Origin: Ricordea florida
Lineage: Eukaryota > Cnidaria > Anthozoa > Corallimorpharia > Ricordeidae
Assembly (NCBI GenBank): GCA_949710005.1
Contig: OX453272.1
Coordinates: forward strand, 31,919,432 to 31,983,431
Direction: 5' to 3'
Length of the DNA stretch: 64,000 bases
A model generated the notes under the pieces. The model was given only the letters and a program-made list of their open reading frames with translations. It did no database searches and had not been told where the DNA came from. Of this stretch, positions 1-12,792 are shown in pieces. Position 1 is the stretch's first letter, and each line of letters begins with the position of its first letter. The position numbers were made by a program, and so were the translations under genes.

Positions 1-3000
1 GATTTTTGACAGTTTCGTGTTGTACCACCAGAAGGCGATTATTCAGGGAAAAGCACGCAACGCTCTGCACGAATTTAGAAACAATACCACCAAAATGTGT
101 ACGACAACAAATCGATCGCTGTCTTGAACATTTACAGCGTTTGTTTATACCTTAACACGCGAGTAATAAGTCTCAAGTTACTATCGCAAATGAGAACGAC
201 AACTGACTCGCAAAGTGGACACAAGCATGGAGCTGTCACTCGGCTGTACAAATTGCATCTGCTTCGGAAAGAGGTAGGTAAATGTTCGTAGATCATCCGA
301 ACTCAGGAAGACCCTCTTAAAACCGAAAATTTGAGGCTCTCTTTTTTTTATATGGGCGATAAAACTCATCTCAAACTATTCACCCGCAAACTGAACTCAA
401 AAACTTTCATTTCATCAGTTTTCGTGATTGTAAATGGAAAATGGACTTTTCTCAGCGCATATTTTGCATCATCATATTTTGCATCATTTTATTTGAAGTT
501 TCCGAACGTGTTTTTATATGGACAGCTCAAAAAAGTGCGGTTCACCATAAAGTATTTTATGTTGACCTCAGCGACCCTTTTTCGGGCGAACGGAAACTGT
601 CTCAGGAAAAGGGATTCTAGCTGCGAGGCAAGACGCCTGCATGTTGTTAAGCGAGCCGTAAATATTCAATTATCAAAGATTAAGGTGTTCCGCGTTTTCG
701 GTTCTATCGTTTCAAAATGACCTGCACATTTTTTGGTGAAATAAATGTACCTGGCGCTAAATTTGCAACTTGAGAAGTGGAGACTTGGTAATAATATTAC
801 ACCAAGGCGGAATCTTTGAAGTCTTGTTTCTTAGCAAGCTTCATTGACTTTCGCGTGACCTTTGCTGTTTCATGATTGGCTGATAATATTTGAACACTGC
901 CCCCTCTCACGGATCGGGGTGTGAATTTGTAATATAGCATTTCCCTTCAGGAAAGTCACGAAATGATGAAACTGTACTTTGCAACCATTAAATGGGACTT
1001 TGATTCAAAGGTCCGGCGAGAAGCAGTTACTTAGCACGTTCAAAGGAAGAAGTACGAGCGTTGTAACGTTTTCCCGTATTTTGGGAGTCGTTCGTGACAC
1101 GCAATTCAAAGGACACTGGCTTATTAATACTCATAACTTCGATTCCTGATTGGCTAGACCACTCTTTCTTTTGCTATAGCCCCGGCTTCTCATGAATTAT
1201 CTTTATTTAGTTCATGCTACGCATGGGTTGATTGCGATGAAAACATTCTGAAAAAGTTTCTAACGAGGCGGTAGCTTTCCTGCGGGGTTCCGATGAGGCA
1301 TCTAGAAAACGCTTGCCAAGGCATGGGCATCAGCAGACTTTGGTTTCGTTACAATCTGAAACAAGTTTCATGGGATCATGTGTTCTAAGCCCTCTAGTCA
1401 CGACAGATCGTCATGCCATGAAACCCGTTGGGAATGATGACATGAAGCAGAGTTTTCTACGGCTAAAAATAAGGGGCTGAGTCGCATAGAAGGGATAAAA
1501 TGATCGAATCTTTGAGAGAGCTTGAACTGTCCTTGAGTGGCCGCTCAATCGAAGCGTGCTAACTCAACTCTGCTGTTAGCTTTCGTACGATGGGGTTGAA
1601 CTGAATATCTTCCGGTAAGCATTTAAACATGTCCTGCGATGCGTTTATGATTTTTTAAACTAGCATTACCAATAATCATTTTGGTTTTTTTTAGTATTTC
1701 TCGTAAAGGGCGATTTTACACTGTCAAGTCTGCCGATTTCGAAAAAAATCGGAAAAATTGTCAATTTTAATACCTTAACAGAAAGATTTTAAACTCATAT
1801 GTTACTGTTGCATTTCCCTTCTCCATTTTAGGGCTGTTTCGGTATTTTCTACGTGTTATTAACATTGTGTGTAGTCTGCCCCACTCGTTTTGGGTGAGAC
1901 TAGCGGCGAGTGTCTATATAGAGTCTACAATGAAGTTGATAGTGGCGTGGTTATTAGCTATGGCCACCCAAACTCTAGTCTTAAGTTGCAATTACGAGAT
2001 AAAAAATCAATTTCATCAGACGTTTGGTGCCAAATAGTACACAGTAACAGTCTTTGGAAAGCAGAAACCGTATGCCACTCCTTGTTCGACGATGTTTGAT
2101 GAATTGTTAGTTGGGCTGATAAACTATATGGCTTCTAACTGGGTGGGAAGTGAGATCTTTGCTTACTGCGAAGTCATTTCGTCGCTGAAAGCTTTTGAAG
2201 TGATGCAGAATTGTTAGGTCTTCTAAGTTTCCACTGATTAGTAAAGTAGAGAAGCTTTTTCCGCAAGCCGAAATGACCTTGGTGTGAAGCACAGTTCTTC
2301 ACAGGGTTGTACATACTTTGTACCGGTGAAGGCTGGTTTCAAAATCCAATATGGCGTCCTCGTCGCCACGCGGGCCAAATAGTTGTCACTGTTCAAGTTA
2401 AATGTTTGTACAGTGACCTTGTTTTTGGGATGGATAAAAAGATTCCATGCTCAATGGAGAATTTTTACTTGTAAAAATGAAGGCATGTGATAAATACGAC
2501 ATATTTCCTCATGTCAAGATTTTATATTGTGTGGATCGGTGAAGTGTGCAATTCTAATGACAAGGAGAGCCGATCATTTGTGGATAATTTCGCTTGATTC
2601 TGTGTCATCAAGACAGATTTCCATGTTTCATAATCGCCATTCACTTGCCATGTCTTTCGCGTTTTATGCATTTGCGCGATTGCCCAATCAACCGTCAAAG
2701 TTCTCATGAGTTTAACGTTCTTCAAGTACTGTACGAATGTCTTCCTCCGACTTGCTCGGTTTCAGTGAAGTATTCGTGTCTGGAACTGCCTTTACTCGTG
2801 TGTAAACTGAAAACACAAAAATTCTGTTTTCCTCTAAACATTCGAAAATGTTTATTCTTCGCTGCGAATTGAGCTGTACATCCCACATCTAAATTCTTAA
2901 ATGTTTTCTCGGTATTTCAGTGATTCGTTTTAGCTAGAAAGTAAATTATCTTGCAGGTTATCTTGTAGGTGTAGTATTACTTTCAGGTCACCTTCCTATC

Positions 3001-3090
3001 TAAAGTTGAATTTGAAATATGAAGACAACAGTTTATTAGATTTAGTCCTGATGGGTATGTTTATATATTCGGCTGTCTTCGTATAATCAA
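1..3090. other. No recognisable gene; unassigned single-copy-like sequence
   Basis: I see no convincing exon here. The longest open stretch (331-720, plus) has no recognisable motif, no clear splice context and biased composition. The sequence is AT-rich with ordinary short homopolymers. It could contain UTR, intron or regulatory DNA of a gene lying outside the window to the left, but nothing in the sequence proves it. Confidence 0.4.
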
Positions 3091-3870
3091 CGTCAGTGAT
3101 ATTGCCACTACTACTCTACTTGCTATCACTGGTTCAACGATTACTTTTTCCATCAACACAGATGCTACTTTTCCTCAGAGTGTGATTTCCATAATTACCA
3201 CTGACTGACACCATAAAAACTAATTTCTATACTGATACTACCCTAACTGGTCTCATAACTGGTAACACTAAAACTACTTACATCACGTTTCACCAATACA
3301 ACGTCTATAACACTACAACTTTTACTACTGTGCCAACTATTTTTACCACTAGTACCGACTATATAACACCACTATTTCTACTGCTGCCGCCACTAACACT
3401 ACTGCCACTTTTCTCAACCATTACAGCAACTATAACAACACCACTTCAAAGTATCAGTGTCAACACTAAAACTTGCACCACCACTTTTCTCTACCACTAA
3501 AACAACCATAACAGCACTACTTTACTACGGCAAACCCTAAAACTACTACCACTACTTTCTTCAACTACTACAACGGCTACACTGAGAGCCACTATTTTCA
3601 CTGCTGCCAACTTTAATAATACTTCCTCTACCTTTCCTTGCTACATGTACATACTGCCATTATGACTAATTTCCCGCAGCTAATACTACCACTATCACTC
3701 TTACTATGTTATGTATCAACCGACAACGGCTGCAACTACCGCAACCAACACTCCACTTTCCATAATTTCTGGAAAGATTACTGCTTCCACTTGTTCTACT
3801 AGTTTTGTAGCTTCAAGATCAACTGACACAAGATTACTGCTTCCACTAGTTCTACCAGCACTGCTACTAC
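3091..3870. repeat. Degenerate ACT/CCA-rich trinucleotide-like repeat
   Basis: About 780 bases are dominated by imperfect ACT, CCA and CTA triplets, with runs such as ccactactactct recurring out of strict register. This looks like an old, mutated satellite. It creates a Thr/Ser-rich open frame at 3711-3995 that should not be taken as a gene. A 20-bp piece of it (around 3807-3828, gtagcttcaagatcaactg) recurs at about 5351-5370. Confidence 0.7.
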
Positions 3871-4001
3871 CATTTGCGCTGTCTTTTGTTTATTATTACT
3901 TCCTTTTATATATTAAAAAACACCTAAAATGCTTACAGCGTGACAAAACACCTATACTTTCAAGTCCCTGCATTCATATTTCACTCTCGAATTGAGAATC
4001 T

Positions 4002-4283
4002 TTACCAGAGGCCAGCTTTTTCTCTTGTTTGATGATAAATATTTTTCGTAATGGCGGCGTCATAGTTCGAGTATTCGAAAGCCTTTCTATTCATTGCTTG
4101 ATTTTCTGGAAACAAATCGAAACATGTTGTGTTGAAGTTGCTGTGAACGCATTGCTGAGTTAGCGACTCAGTGAATTGTTTGTTATAATCGTTTAACTCT
4201 TCATTAAGGCTTTCTCTTTCAGAACCATTATTGTTAGTGTCTAGGGTTGATAACTGAGATTTCAACCCTCTTCTCAACATCAT
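4002..4283 (-). other. Possible C-terminal coding exon, unrecognised
   Basis: A 93-residue minus-strand open frame has a protein-like composition (charged, rich in Asn, Glu and Ser, ending in a lysine- and tryptophan-containing tail before the stop). No family motif is visible and no clean splice acceptor or partner exon was found upstream. It may be the last exon of a gene or simply a chance open frame beside the ACT-rich repeat. Confidence 0.2.
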
Positions 4284-4553
4284 ATTATTTTTTAGATGCC
4301 TCAGGGCGTAAGTGGGTTGTGTCCATTTAATTACACCGCCACACTTCCTTGTTCTAAAACCGAACTTCTCTCATGCTTTTCACACGAGGTGATTCAAACA
4401 ATGCTGTTACATTTGCTTCCAGAAGCAAACATTCCCTTATTTGGTTAGCTCGTGAATAGGTCTACTGAGACTGTGAAGCCCCCAGGACCAAGATAAAACC
4501 TTCACGTTTGACAAAAACATGTATATAAGCTAAAATAACTTTTAATTCTTGAT

Positions 4554-4800
4554 TACCTCCGCCAAGGAGGTTATGTTTTCACGCCTGTCTGTTTGTTTGT
4601 TTGTCTGTCTGTTAATCGTTTTACGCAAAAACTAATCAACGGATTTGCACCAAATTTGGTGGAAAGGTCGCTAATATACCCAGGATCAATCGATTAAAAT
4701 TTGGGATTTATCCGGATTAAACTCCGGATCTCAGATCCAGATGAGTGTAATATCAGGTGTACATATGTGGCGGGGCGGAGGTATGCGCTCTACCGAGTGT
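4554..4800 (+). mobile_element. Short dispersed element with foldback 5' end (ACCTCCGCCAAGGAGGT type)
   Basis: The element begins with the perfect small palindrome acctcc-gccaa-ggaggt, followed by a gtttgttt/gtctgtct tract and a conserved block ending caccaaatttggtggaaagg. It ends with gcggaggtatgcgctctacc followed by gagtgt. From general knowledge this arrangement is a non-autonomous repeat scattered through many marine invertebrate genomes. Here it is about 247 bp, and no coding capacity or clear target duplication is visible. Confidence 0.7.
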
Positions 4801-5448
4801 GTAGTTTGTTAAGTTTTCTGGGCTGGAAGTTTCCTTATAGGGGAGCTTTCAGGTGCGGCGCCTTACTTAAGAGAAGAATTATGTCTTGGGGCGTTAAGAG
4901 ATAGTATCGGATGCATTTTGGTGAAATTAGAAATCTAGTTTTTCAGTCAATCGTCAAAAATCTCAACTTTTCATTGTTTTTTTCTTGTGTGTGTGTTTGT
5001 GTGTGTTGACTGAGTTAAAACCGGCCGCACCCTTCATCCGCAAGCAGCCAGACGTTTCATTTAATATTTAACAGTAACCAGTGAACAGTTTTCTCTGGTG
5101 TTGTTTTCATATTACCTGTGCAGAGTAGTTTCATGTATGCAAAGTAAATTTCGTTTCACATGTTTTCTTTGTCATTTCCAATTTTGACTTACTTACTGAT
5201 TACGGCAGTACTTATTAGTGGGAAGACTTCCTTTCTTCCGACCGACAAAACTTTCACGTGGGCCGTAAAGATTGGACTTTCGCACTATCTACTACCTAAT
5301 ACTAGAAAATGCGATTTAACCTGAAATGTTAGAGGCATCGATCAGTGTTTTGTAGCTTCAAGATCAACTGGAACAGCTTTCATCAGTTTTTTTAACACAC
5401 ATTAAGAAATGAGGTGTTTCACCTTGAGAAAACGTAACGCCATCAGAG
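4801..5448. other. No recognisable gene
   Basis: Unassigned intergenic sequence. It contains a short TG-rich tract (about 4985-5008) and the 20-bp fragment near 5351-5370 shared with the ACT-rich satellite upstream. Confidence 0.4.
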
Positions 5449-5758
5449 TAGCGTATTTATTTGAATAAGCGGCCTGAGTACTTATCAAAATATCAGACCT
5501 GTATCGTGGACTATTGGTTTGCCACAGAAAGAACTTTGAACCCACATGGACATTGCAGTTGAAACTTAAACGCAATTTATAGCATTCTCATAGACTGTCG
5601 GGCAATGAATATAGAGATTGTAAGCCAGTGAATAAATGATGATTAATAGTCCTTTTGTGCACTTGGGTGGGGTGTGGGAAGAGGCTAGGCGTTTCACCTT
5701 TTCTACCTTCAGGGTCAGCGCTTATTCAAAGAGGGCGCTCATTCGAGTAAATACGGTA
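5449..5758. mobile_element. MITE-like element with TACCGTATTTACTCGAATAA-type inverted ends
   Basis: The left end (tagcgtatttatttgaataagcg) and right end (cgctcattcgagtaaatacg followed by gta) are imperfect inverted repeats of about 23 bp. The interior is about 260 bp of non-coding sequence. The ends resemble those of the larger element at 47545-48585 and of a widespread cnidarian repeat family (general knowledge). No transposase is present. Confidence 0.65.
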
Positions 5759-8700
5759 TTTTGCAAAGACCCTCTAACTTCTTTCCTTTTATTTTCTTGT
5801 TTTTAAAACAACTAACAAGGAAGAAAGCTATGACAAACTTGATACAATATATATGGTTTACGTAAAACCAGTATAATCAAGTCGCTCTGGTTATGATCTA
5901 ATTTAGGGAGTTTTCCACTGAGAAAAGTGGCATAAACCTCGTTTGAAGTTTTCTTCAGTTTAGCAATTTTAGTTTGAGCGCTGAGCTGTTTTTAAAATAC
6001 ATGTTTTAACATCATATTTCTGCTGGAAGTGTAACCTTCTTTTGTCAGTATAAAAGCAAAAAATTTGAACAACCTAGGCTGGGTGAGATGGGTACGATGC
6101 GACAGAAAACTGCGCTGTTGCTGAACGCGGTTTGAAAGAATTCTACTGCCAACAGCCCAAAGATATAAGCTAAATATATACATTAACGCTGTAAGGCTCT
6201 TCTGAGAATTTTGCTGAAAGCGCTACCAGGCCACTAAAAAGCACCAGATACCGCATCACCAGACAAATCGAGCTACAAGGAATCTTGAATTAAGGCCAGA
6301 CTGGACGGCGCCAATCACACAGTGGTTATTTCTTTGTTATCGACCGTATTACCTCTAAGCCATTCTTTTCAAAAATCTTACTAACTTCATATTACAGAGA
6401 TACGAGGAGAGCAGCTGCGGTTCCGTCAAAACCTATTGCAAAAAATAGTTATCATGAATATGTTTAGTGACCAGACTGTGTCACACGGGGGCGGCCCATT
6501 TTAAGATCAATTAAAAATAACTTGGCAGCTTTTCGAGAGTTCCGCTCCGAAATTACGTCAAGTCACGACTTCCCATGCTATTGTGCAGTGCAGTATTTAT
6601 ATCAGTAACATCACTTCCATAACAATTCCATATCAATTTTCTTTGCTCAAGTTACCTCAATGTTACTATCATGGAAATCATGGGTAAATTGAGTACAGTT
6701 ATCTGGAACTCTTCCCGTAAGGTATTTTAGTGTTGTTCTTCAGTATCACCTCAAAATGCACTCTCAGAGAAAGGATTGATAATGGCTCGGTATAAAGAAG
6801 AATAGGCGTTTTGCTGGTCAATATCACCAAAAAAGGATTGCGTTCCCAACTATAATCTTCTTCAGCCACCTCCAGGCTTATAAAAGGATTATCAACCCTG
6901 AAATTTGATGAAATCTTGGCATGCAAACTCTTATTGAAGTTAGGCCGCATGTTAGGTTTGAAAAATAAATGAATTTTGCAAAATTATAGTGCAACAAAAA
7001 TCAATTATAGTTGCCTGGAGTAAACTGAATAACTGCCACTACTTTGTGTTTGTGGGTAAAAACATTTGGAAAACGAAGCTTATTCACTGATTTCAGCATT
7101 CATATGACCTTTATCTCGGAATAGAGAGTCTCAAGTCTTATTTTTAAGACTTGCAAGGACAAAGGAGAAAAACGTAATAACAGATAACGGTTTTCTTTTT
7201 GAAAATCAAACTTTGAAGGGTTAGTGCTATTTCCGGCTGTTGTGCTTCAGTTTTAGGGTTGCTTGGCACTTCTCCCCAAATCAATCTCATACAGTCTGTT
7301 CAAAACGCCTTGCTTTGAAATGATTTTCCACTGGCAATGGCAGACAACATAGAGTATCATGTGACAGAGATGCCGCATTTACGAAGTTCGGAAGTCGGAG
7401 AGTAAAAAGATTTCCGCCTTCATAGTATTTGTCAGACCCCGGCCCAGACGGATTAAAAATAGTAAGACTAATAAAATTGGCTCATATTACGTTTATTCTA
7501 GAAGTCAACCTTTATAACTCGATAGTGATACTTTAAAGAAATTAACCAACAACATTTAATTATACTCGACGAGGTTCATTGAACTGTACCCCGCATTTTG
7601 CTTTTTTGATAAAAATTCAGAGTGTAAATGCAAATCTTAAGTAGCAAACTTGTGGTAGTTATATTGTGTTGTTTTATACGTGATTGGAAATGTCAACTGA
7701 ATTGCTCTCTAGCTTTGTATCGCGGCAAAACTTGAGAAATATTGCGCCCTTTCTCAGGATAAAAACCTTTCCATCCCTAGTTATGGCAGCCAAAATTTAT
7801 TTCATTCTATTAATATGGTGCTTTCGAGCAAAGCAGGACGATTAAACTTAGGGTTTCAGTGACCACACTTTTACAAATTGTCGGCGTTAGAAACGCTGTC
7901 TTTGCCTACAGATATACTAGATATAGACATCTGCGGCAGACAGAAGGAATATTAGATTTCCACGGTTGAGTTGTCGGATAAAATTAGTACATGTACCAGT
8001 TTTGATGGTGCAGATCGCGCGGAAAAAAGCCGGTAAAACTAAGTGGTTGCGACAAAATGTTTCAGAAGGATTGTCCAATTAGTTGAATTCGGATTTCCCT
8101 ATTCCCGAGTTTGTCTGTTTAAACACATACATCTTTCAGTCAAAAATATAAGGCCCCACCAGAGCCCAAACATTTAGCAGACATTTGGAAAAATAATTTT
8201 CATAGCAAATCTTCGAACGAGTCTATTTAAACAGTCGACAAATTTTGGGTAAAGGAAGCAAACAGATCGTCTTTGTTTCAATGATTTCGCAAATGAAAGT
8301 TTAACAGTCTTTAAGCGTTTTTGAAAGCTTTATTCAGGAAAACGTGTGGCAGAAGATGAAGGGGTTTGAAAAGCTATTGACCGCTTGATTAAAACAACCT
8401 GATAAAGAGTTATTTTCAAAACACATACTTGAAACACTGAGAAGTATTTTTAGTGCTTCATAATTTCCGTTATGAGATATTCCGGTTATTTTGCCTTCCC
8501 ACAAACGTTTGTGTATTTTTAGTTTCACCATTTGTTAAGCGCGACGTGAGCAGATGGCTCGTACTGGGGCATGCCTCCAATCTTTACAGATATTGACTGC
8601 ATAATGATTTGCCTGGCTCTATTTCGAAATCTTCAGCTTGAACGTTATACTCTTAGCAATTCATTTGTTATCGTTATTATTTGTTGCGTTTCTCAGCGGG

Positions 8701-10427
8701 ACTAAAGTTAGCGATCGCTACACCTTTATTAATTTTGTACTAAAAATAACTGGAAAGATCTCGGATGTCTGCGCCTAGGAACAAGCGAGAAAAAAAGTCC
8801 TTTACAATTCCATATTAAAAGTACTGTTTACGTTGTCGGGAGGAAATTTTACAATAGTTGTATTATTTTGGCGAATTCTTTGATGACTAGAAATCAATAA
8901 CTATACCAAGAATAAATAACCGGTGTTATGAATGGCTCGCATGTGTAACAAATAGAACACAAGAAATTATTCTAGGTTTCTCGTGCAATAAAGAAGCTAA
9001 TTTAGGAACACCAATAGAGGAGATACCGTGTATTGTTTGCATGTGAAACTGGAAAGCTACTGCCTATAAATCATCTTTGCATCCAATTTGACATGCTCTT
9101 GCAAAAAACCAGCCAATAGGCGTCAAGCTTTCGGTAGCATAATGTTGCTCCCGACGTGTACGCCAAACAGACCTGTCATTACATACATTATTAAAGTTAC
9201 CGACACAGTTGTCAAGGGCAAGGTCAATAAATCCCGTATTCACGGTTTTTGTCTACTTATCCCCTTTGTCGGCTAAGTCGCGTGTCAGCTGAATCGCGTG
9301 ATCGATAGCTTTTTTACATATGGGCAGCGAAAGATTTAGATTCATTTTAACATCTGCTTACATTGATGTTAACAACAGCTGCCTAAAGCAGACACTAGAC
9401 ACAGCTGAGCTAGAGGAAGGCCTATTTGGGATATTTCCTATTGCCTATCGCCATAAGATTTCAACGCGACGTTTGAATCAACACTAATTTTCCTGCATTT
9501 CGTTTTCAGGCTTCGCGGATACGCTTTTTGTGGAGAAAGGGCACCACTTGCCTCGGACAAGGAAACTTGGAACTTTTGTTTGGTTACGAAGAAATGACTT
9601 GAGGTTGTGAGGTAGCTAATTGCCGTAATAATGATGAATAGGATAAGTAAGTCAAATTAAAAGAAATGTAGAAGTGATAAAATCCGCACAAAGGTGGCGG
9701 AAGAAGCTAGGAAAAAGGAACTTGTGCAGCTTGTGGAGAGACCACTGACACGCCCTGCTTCTGCTACTTGTATTTTCTTTCACGTTTATCGCTGAAAGAA
9801 GTACAAGTGGTAGGGGTAGGACTGTTTATAATTCCAGGTCATCATAAGAATCTGATCGGTGAATAGCATTTCCGTATCACCAGCTTCAAAGATTCATCCA
9901 AATCAAACGTTAGCTATCTTTCACACAAATCTTATTAGAAGCATCAAGTATAGTGAAGCTTCTCAACTCGCAGTTAGCAAGAATGTCTTAATTGTTCAAG
10001 GAACAACGGAGAACGTTCTAATTCGCGGGCGCAAAAACGCACGTGTTGTTGGTCTGGCGGAAGACACTGAAAACCTGACGACATTGAAGGTGCCCCAATT
10101 TTCGATAGAGTTAAGTAATTGACCGGATAATGAGGGTAACAGAGACTGGTACTAAGCAACCAAACGTTTAAGAACTCATCCAGAGTTATAAGCTGTATAG
10201 ACGTACATAGCATTATGGAAGATAGTCAACAAGGGCTGAGTGTCCAAGTAATAGGTTCATCGTTTTAGATACAGAGATAAGGGAGAGACTACAGTTATGC
10301 AAAGATTTTCTTGTATTTCGATGCCAAGTCGATAAAATAACAAGAAGTTGAAACATCGAGAATATCCATTTAAATAAAATAAACCGAAACCACTATGTTA
10401 TATACTGTGTAGTGAGTGTCCTTACTC
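5759..10427. other. 4.7 kb without a recognisable gene
   Basis: Open frames here (for example 6699-6950 minus and 9859-10122 plus) are short, lack recognisable motifs and have no convincing splice context. A hairpin with imperfect arms around a ctttca-cgtttatcgc-tgaaag centre lies at about 9765-9818. Otherwise I see only AT-rich, apparently non-coding DNA. Confidence 0.4.
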
Positions 10428-10430
10428 TAA

Positions 10431-10699
10431 GGGCCGGACCATTAGAAAAGTGATTGGGGGGGAGGGGGGGGTGGGGTGGGGAATTTTCAGCTTGCACGAA
10501 TTTTTTTTTTTCGCTAACTGCTTGTGCAGGAATTTTTTTTTCAGGTGAACCCCTCTGCACGAATTTTTTTTACTACGTGTGAAAAAGGTCACAATTGGAC
10601 CTTCCTTCTGCATGAATTTTTATCTTGGCATTTTCCCTTGCATGAATTTTTTTTTTTTTTTTCCCCACCCCTCCGATCACTTTTCTAATGGTCCGTCCC
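10431..10699. mobile_element. PIF/Harbinger-type MITE, copy 1
   Basis: The element has terminal inverted repeats of about 24 bp (outer part GGGCCGGACCATTAG and CTAATGGTCCGTCCC). It is flanked by identical 3-bp direct repeats TAA at 10428-10430 and 10700-10702. A TWA target duplication is the hallmark of PIF/Harbinger transposons. The interior is non-coding: alternating cacgaa/catgaa words and long T runs, flanked by G-rich and C-rich blocks. A second copy lies at 11865-12158. The open frames across it on both strands are artefacts of the homopolymers. Confidence 0.85.
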
Positions 10700-10702
10700 T
10701 AA

Positions 10703-11861
10703 GAAGTGGCCATATTGCACGTCTTGCGATGAAAACAGATAGAACCACATGGCATGACAATAATCTCACTGGGTGTTCAAAATAAGAGATGGCCGCCATA
10801 ATTCAGCCTGTAAGCTGCAGCCAATGACAACTGCCTCCTATAAAGCTACAGTCCTTGGACAGTTAATAAGATTCCAATTAAAACATCAGTATCTCTAATT
10901 CCCCCCACCCCCCAACACCTTGACGGAAATAGTTCAAGACATAATTACCCTACAAATTAAATTTCAACCACTGTAGTGGCAGCGAGTGTTACAAACACGC
11001 GATCATCGTAAGGTAAGTCTGTCAGAACTTCCATCGAGAGAGAGAGGGTGTGTTAGAGAGATCGAGCGAGCACGCGAATGACTACTGACATTCCTGACAA
11101 CCGAAATAATGTCAATCACCAGATGTGAAGCACATGCGAAACATATTGCACACCTTCTGCCAATTCAACAATGTATAGGGTGGAGCGGGGAAAAATGTTC
11201 TTAAAACGTTTCTGTGGAAAAGACTTTATTCGGCTCTTTCCAAATTACACCAAATACAGCAGACACTTACCGATGCTGTTTTGTTGTGATTAACTTGGAC
11301 ATTAAGAGTAAAAGTGAGTAGGCAACACTGAATTGGGGTTTCTAAACTAGACACAAATTACTTTAAGTCTGAAAATCTTTCAGGTTTCCCTGTCAACTAT
11401 GTGTCTTTATGATAAAAAAGGTCGGGTTAAACACAATAAATTATTACCATAAACATCATTGTTAACTCCATTTCGTGGTCATTATCCTGCTTATAGGATT
11501 TGGTAAGGAGTTTTGTCGTTTTTAACTTTATAATTTGCAATGGATCGTTGCAATTTTAAGGGCGAGACAATGTGGAAGGGCGAAGTGTTTGTTGGGCAGG
11601 TTCACAGTCATCGAAAACTGGGACAAGAATGGATCAAAAGACTCACAATAGACCCAGTTCCTCCCAGTTCACTTGGTGCTGGTAGAAACGCAATGATAAC
11701 AGCCTCTATTTGTTTGCTGATTAATGGACTAACAGATAATTACTGTTGTTACTTTTTGGTAATTCCTTGTAAAAATGGGCTTAGACATTCGCCCACCTGC
11801 CTGGGCTCTTAGCTTCGTAACACGTAAGTAAGCCCAGAGGCGGCGAGATCTCTTCTTTGAA
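10703..11861. other. Spacer between two MITE copies; no recognisable gene
   Basis: A 90-codon open frame at 11540-11812 (plus) has ordinary composition but no motif I recognise and no adjacent supporting exon. An AG-rich microsatellite-like patch lies near 11036-11052. Nothing else is evident. Confidence 0.35.
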
Positions 11862-11864
11862 TTA

Positions 11865-12158
11865 GGGACGGACCATTAGAAAAGTGATGGGGAGGGAGGG
11901 GGGTGGGGCATTTTCAGCTTGCACGAATTTTTTTTTTCGCTCACTGCTTGTGCAGGAATTTTTTTTTCTGGTGAACCCCTCTGCACGAATTTTTTTTACT
12001 ACGTGTGAAAAAATCACAATTGGACCTTCCTTCTGCATGAATTTGTTTTTTTTACCTCCTTCTTTGCAGGAATTTTTTTTTTGGCATTTTCCCTTGCATG
12101 AATTTTTTTTTTTTGGTTTTTTCCCCACCCCCCTATCACTTTTCCAATGGTCCGTCCC
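11865..12158. mobile_element. PIF/Harbinger-type MITE, copy 2
   Basis: It has the same TIR family as the copy at 10431-10699 (outer part GGGACGGACCATTAG and a matching CCAATGGTCCGTCCC). It is flanked by TTA at 11862-11864 and TTA at 12159-12161, again a TWA target duplication. Copy 2 has an extra internal T-run unit, making it about 25 bp longer. The different but rule-conforming target sequences show two separate insertions rather than one duplicated segment. Confidence 0.88.
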
Positions 12159-12265
12159 TTAAGCTTAAATCATGGACAAAATTCCTTGGGACAGTAGTGC
12201 AAAACCGGTAATTATGGATGATTTGACCCTTACTCCCAAGTGCTATATTTTAAAAGTCTGTTACA

Positions 12266-12360
12266 TGTGCCCCCACCCCACCCAATACAATGTTGAAGGT
12301 CAGTAAAAACTGCGGGGATGTGTTTTCAACATTGTATGTGGGGTGGGGGGAGGGGCAGAC
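12266..12360. repeat. Hairpin with C-rich/G-rich arms
   Basis: The left arm near 12268-12298 (C-rich run followed by caatgttgaa) is complementary to the right arm near 12327-12358 (ttcaacattg followed by a G-rich run). About 30 bases lie between them. It may be a small palindromic element or remnant. It overlaps open frames on both strands that I do not accept as genes. Confidence 0.55.
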
Positions 12361-12792
12361 CACGTGTAATTTGAATCTCGTGCGAATCCTTGTCTTGCGC
12401 GTGTTTAAAGAGCCACACGTGCACTATTGTCCCAAGAATTTTGTCCATGATTGTAGCTACATTCACGCTGATTTCAACACGAGCGTCTGATAGACCGTCA
12501 TCGATATTAACAAGGGAAAAACGAGTAAGGCAAAAATACCATAAGTGACGATATTTTGTACGAATATAAGAGAAGGCAATGGGCAATTTATTAACCAGAA
12601 CGCAACACAGTTTTGAAACAACGAAATCAAGAAGGGCCCGGGGAGAGAACGGCAAGAACGCCGTCACGAGCGCGGCAAAAACAGGGTTATGGATGCGAAC
12701 GCGAGACAGCCCAGAGGCAGAGCGATGCAAAACCTTCAAACTCTGCCAAACACATTTTCGTTTTATAGCTGGTATCAGTTATATATCTCAAA

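Noticed and set aside
331..720. 129-codon open frame near the window start
   Set aside because: No recognisable motif, no splice or start context, and a composition consistent with chance.
3711..3995. Thr/Ser/Leu-rich 94-codon frame
   Set aside because: Falls in the degenerate ACT-rich satellite.
11862..12162. Open frames on both strands rich in Phe or Lys
   Set aside because: Generated by T/A homopolymers inside a MITE.
12326..12739. 137-codon minus-strand open frame, overlapped by plus-strand frames
   Set aside because: Overlaps a palindrome and competing frames on the other strand; no motif; probably chance in a GC-richer patch.
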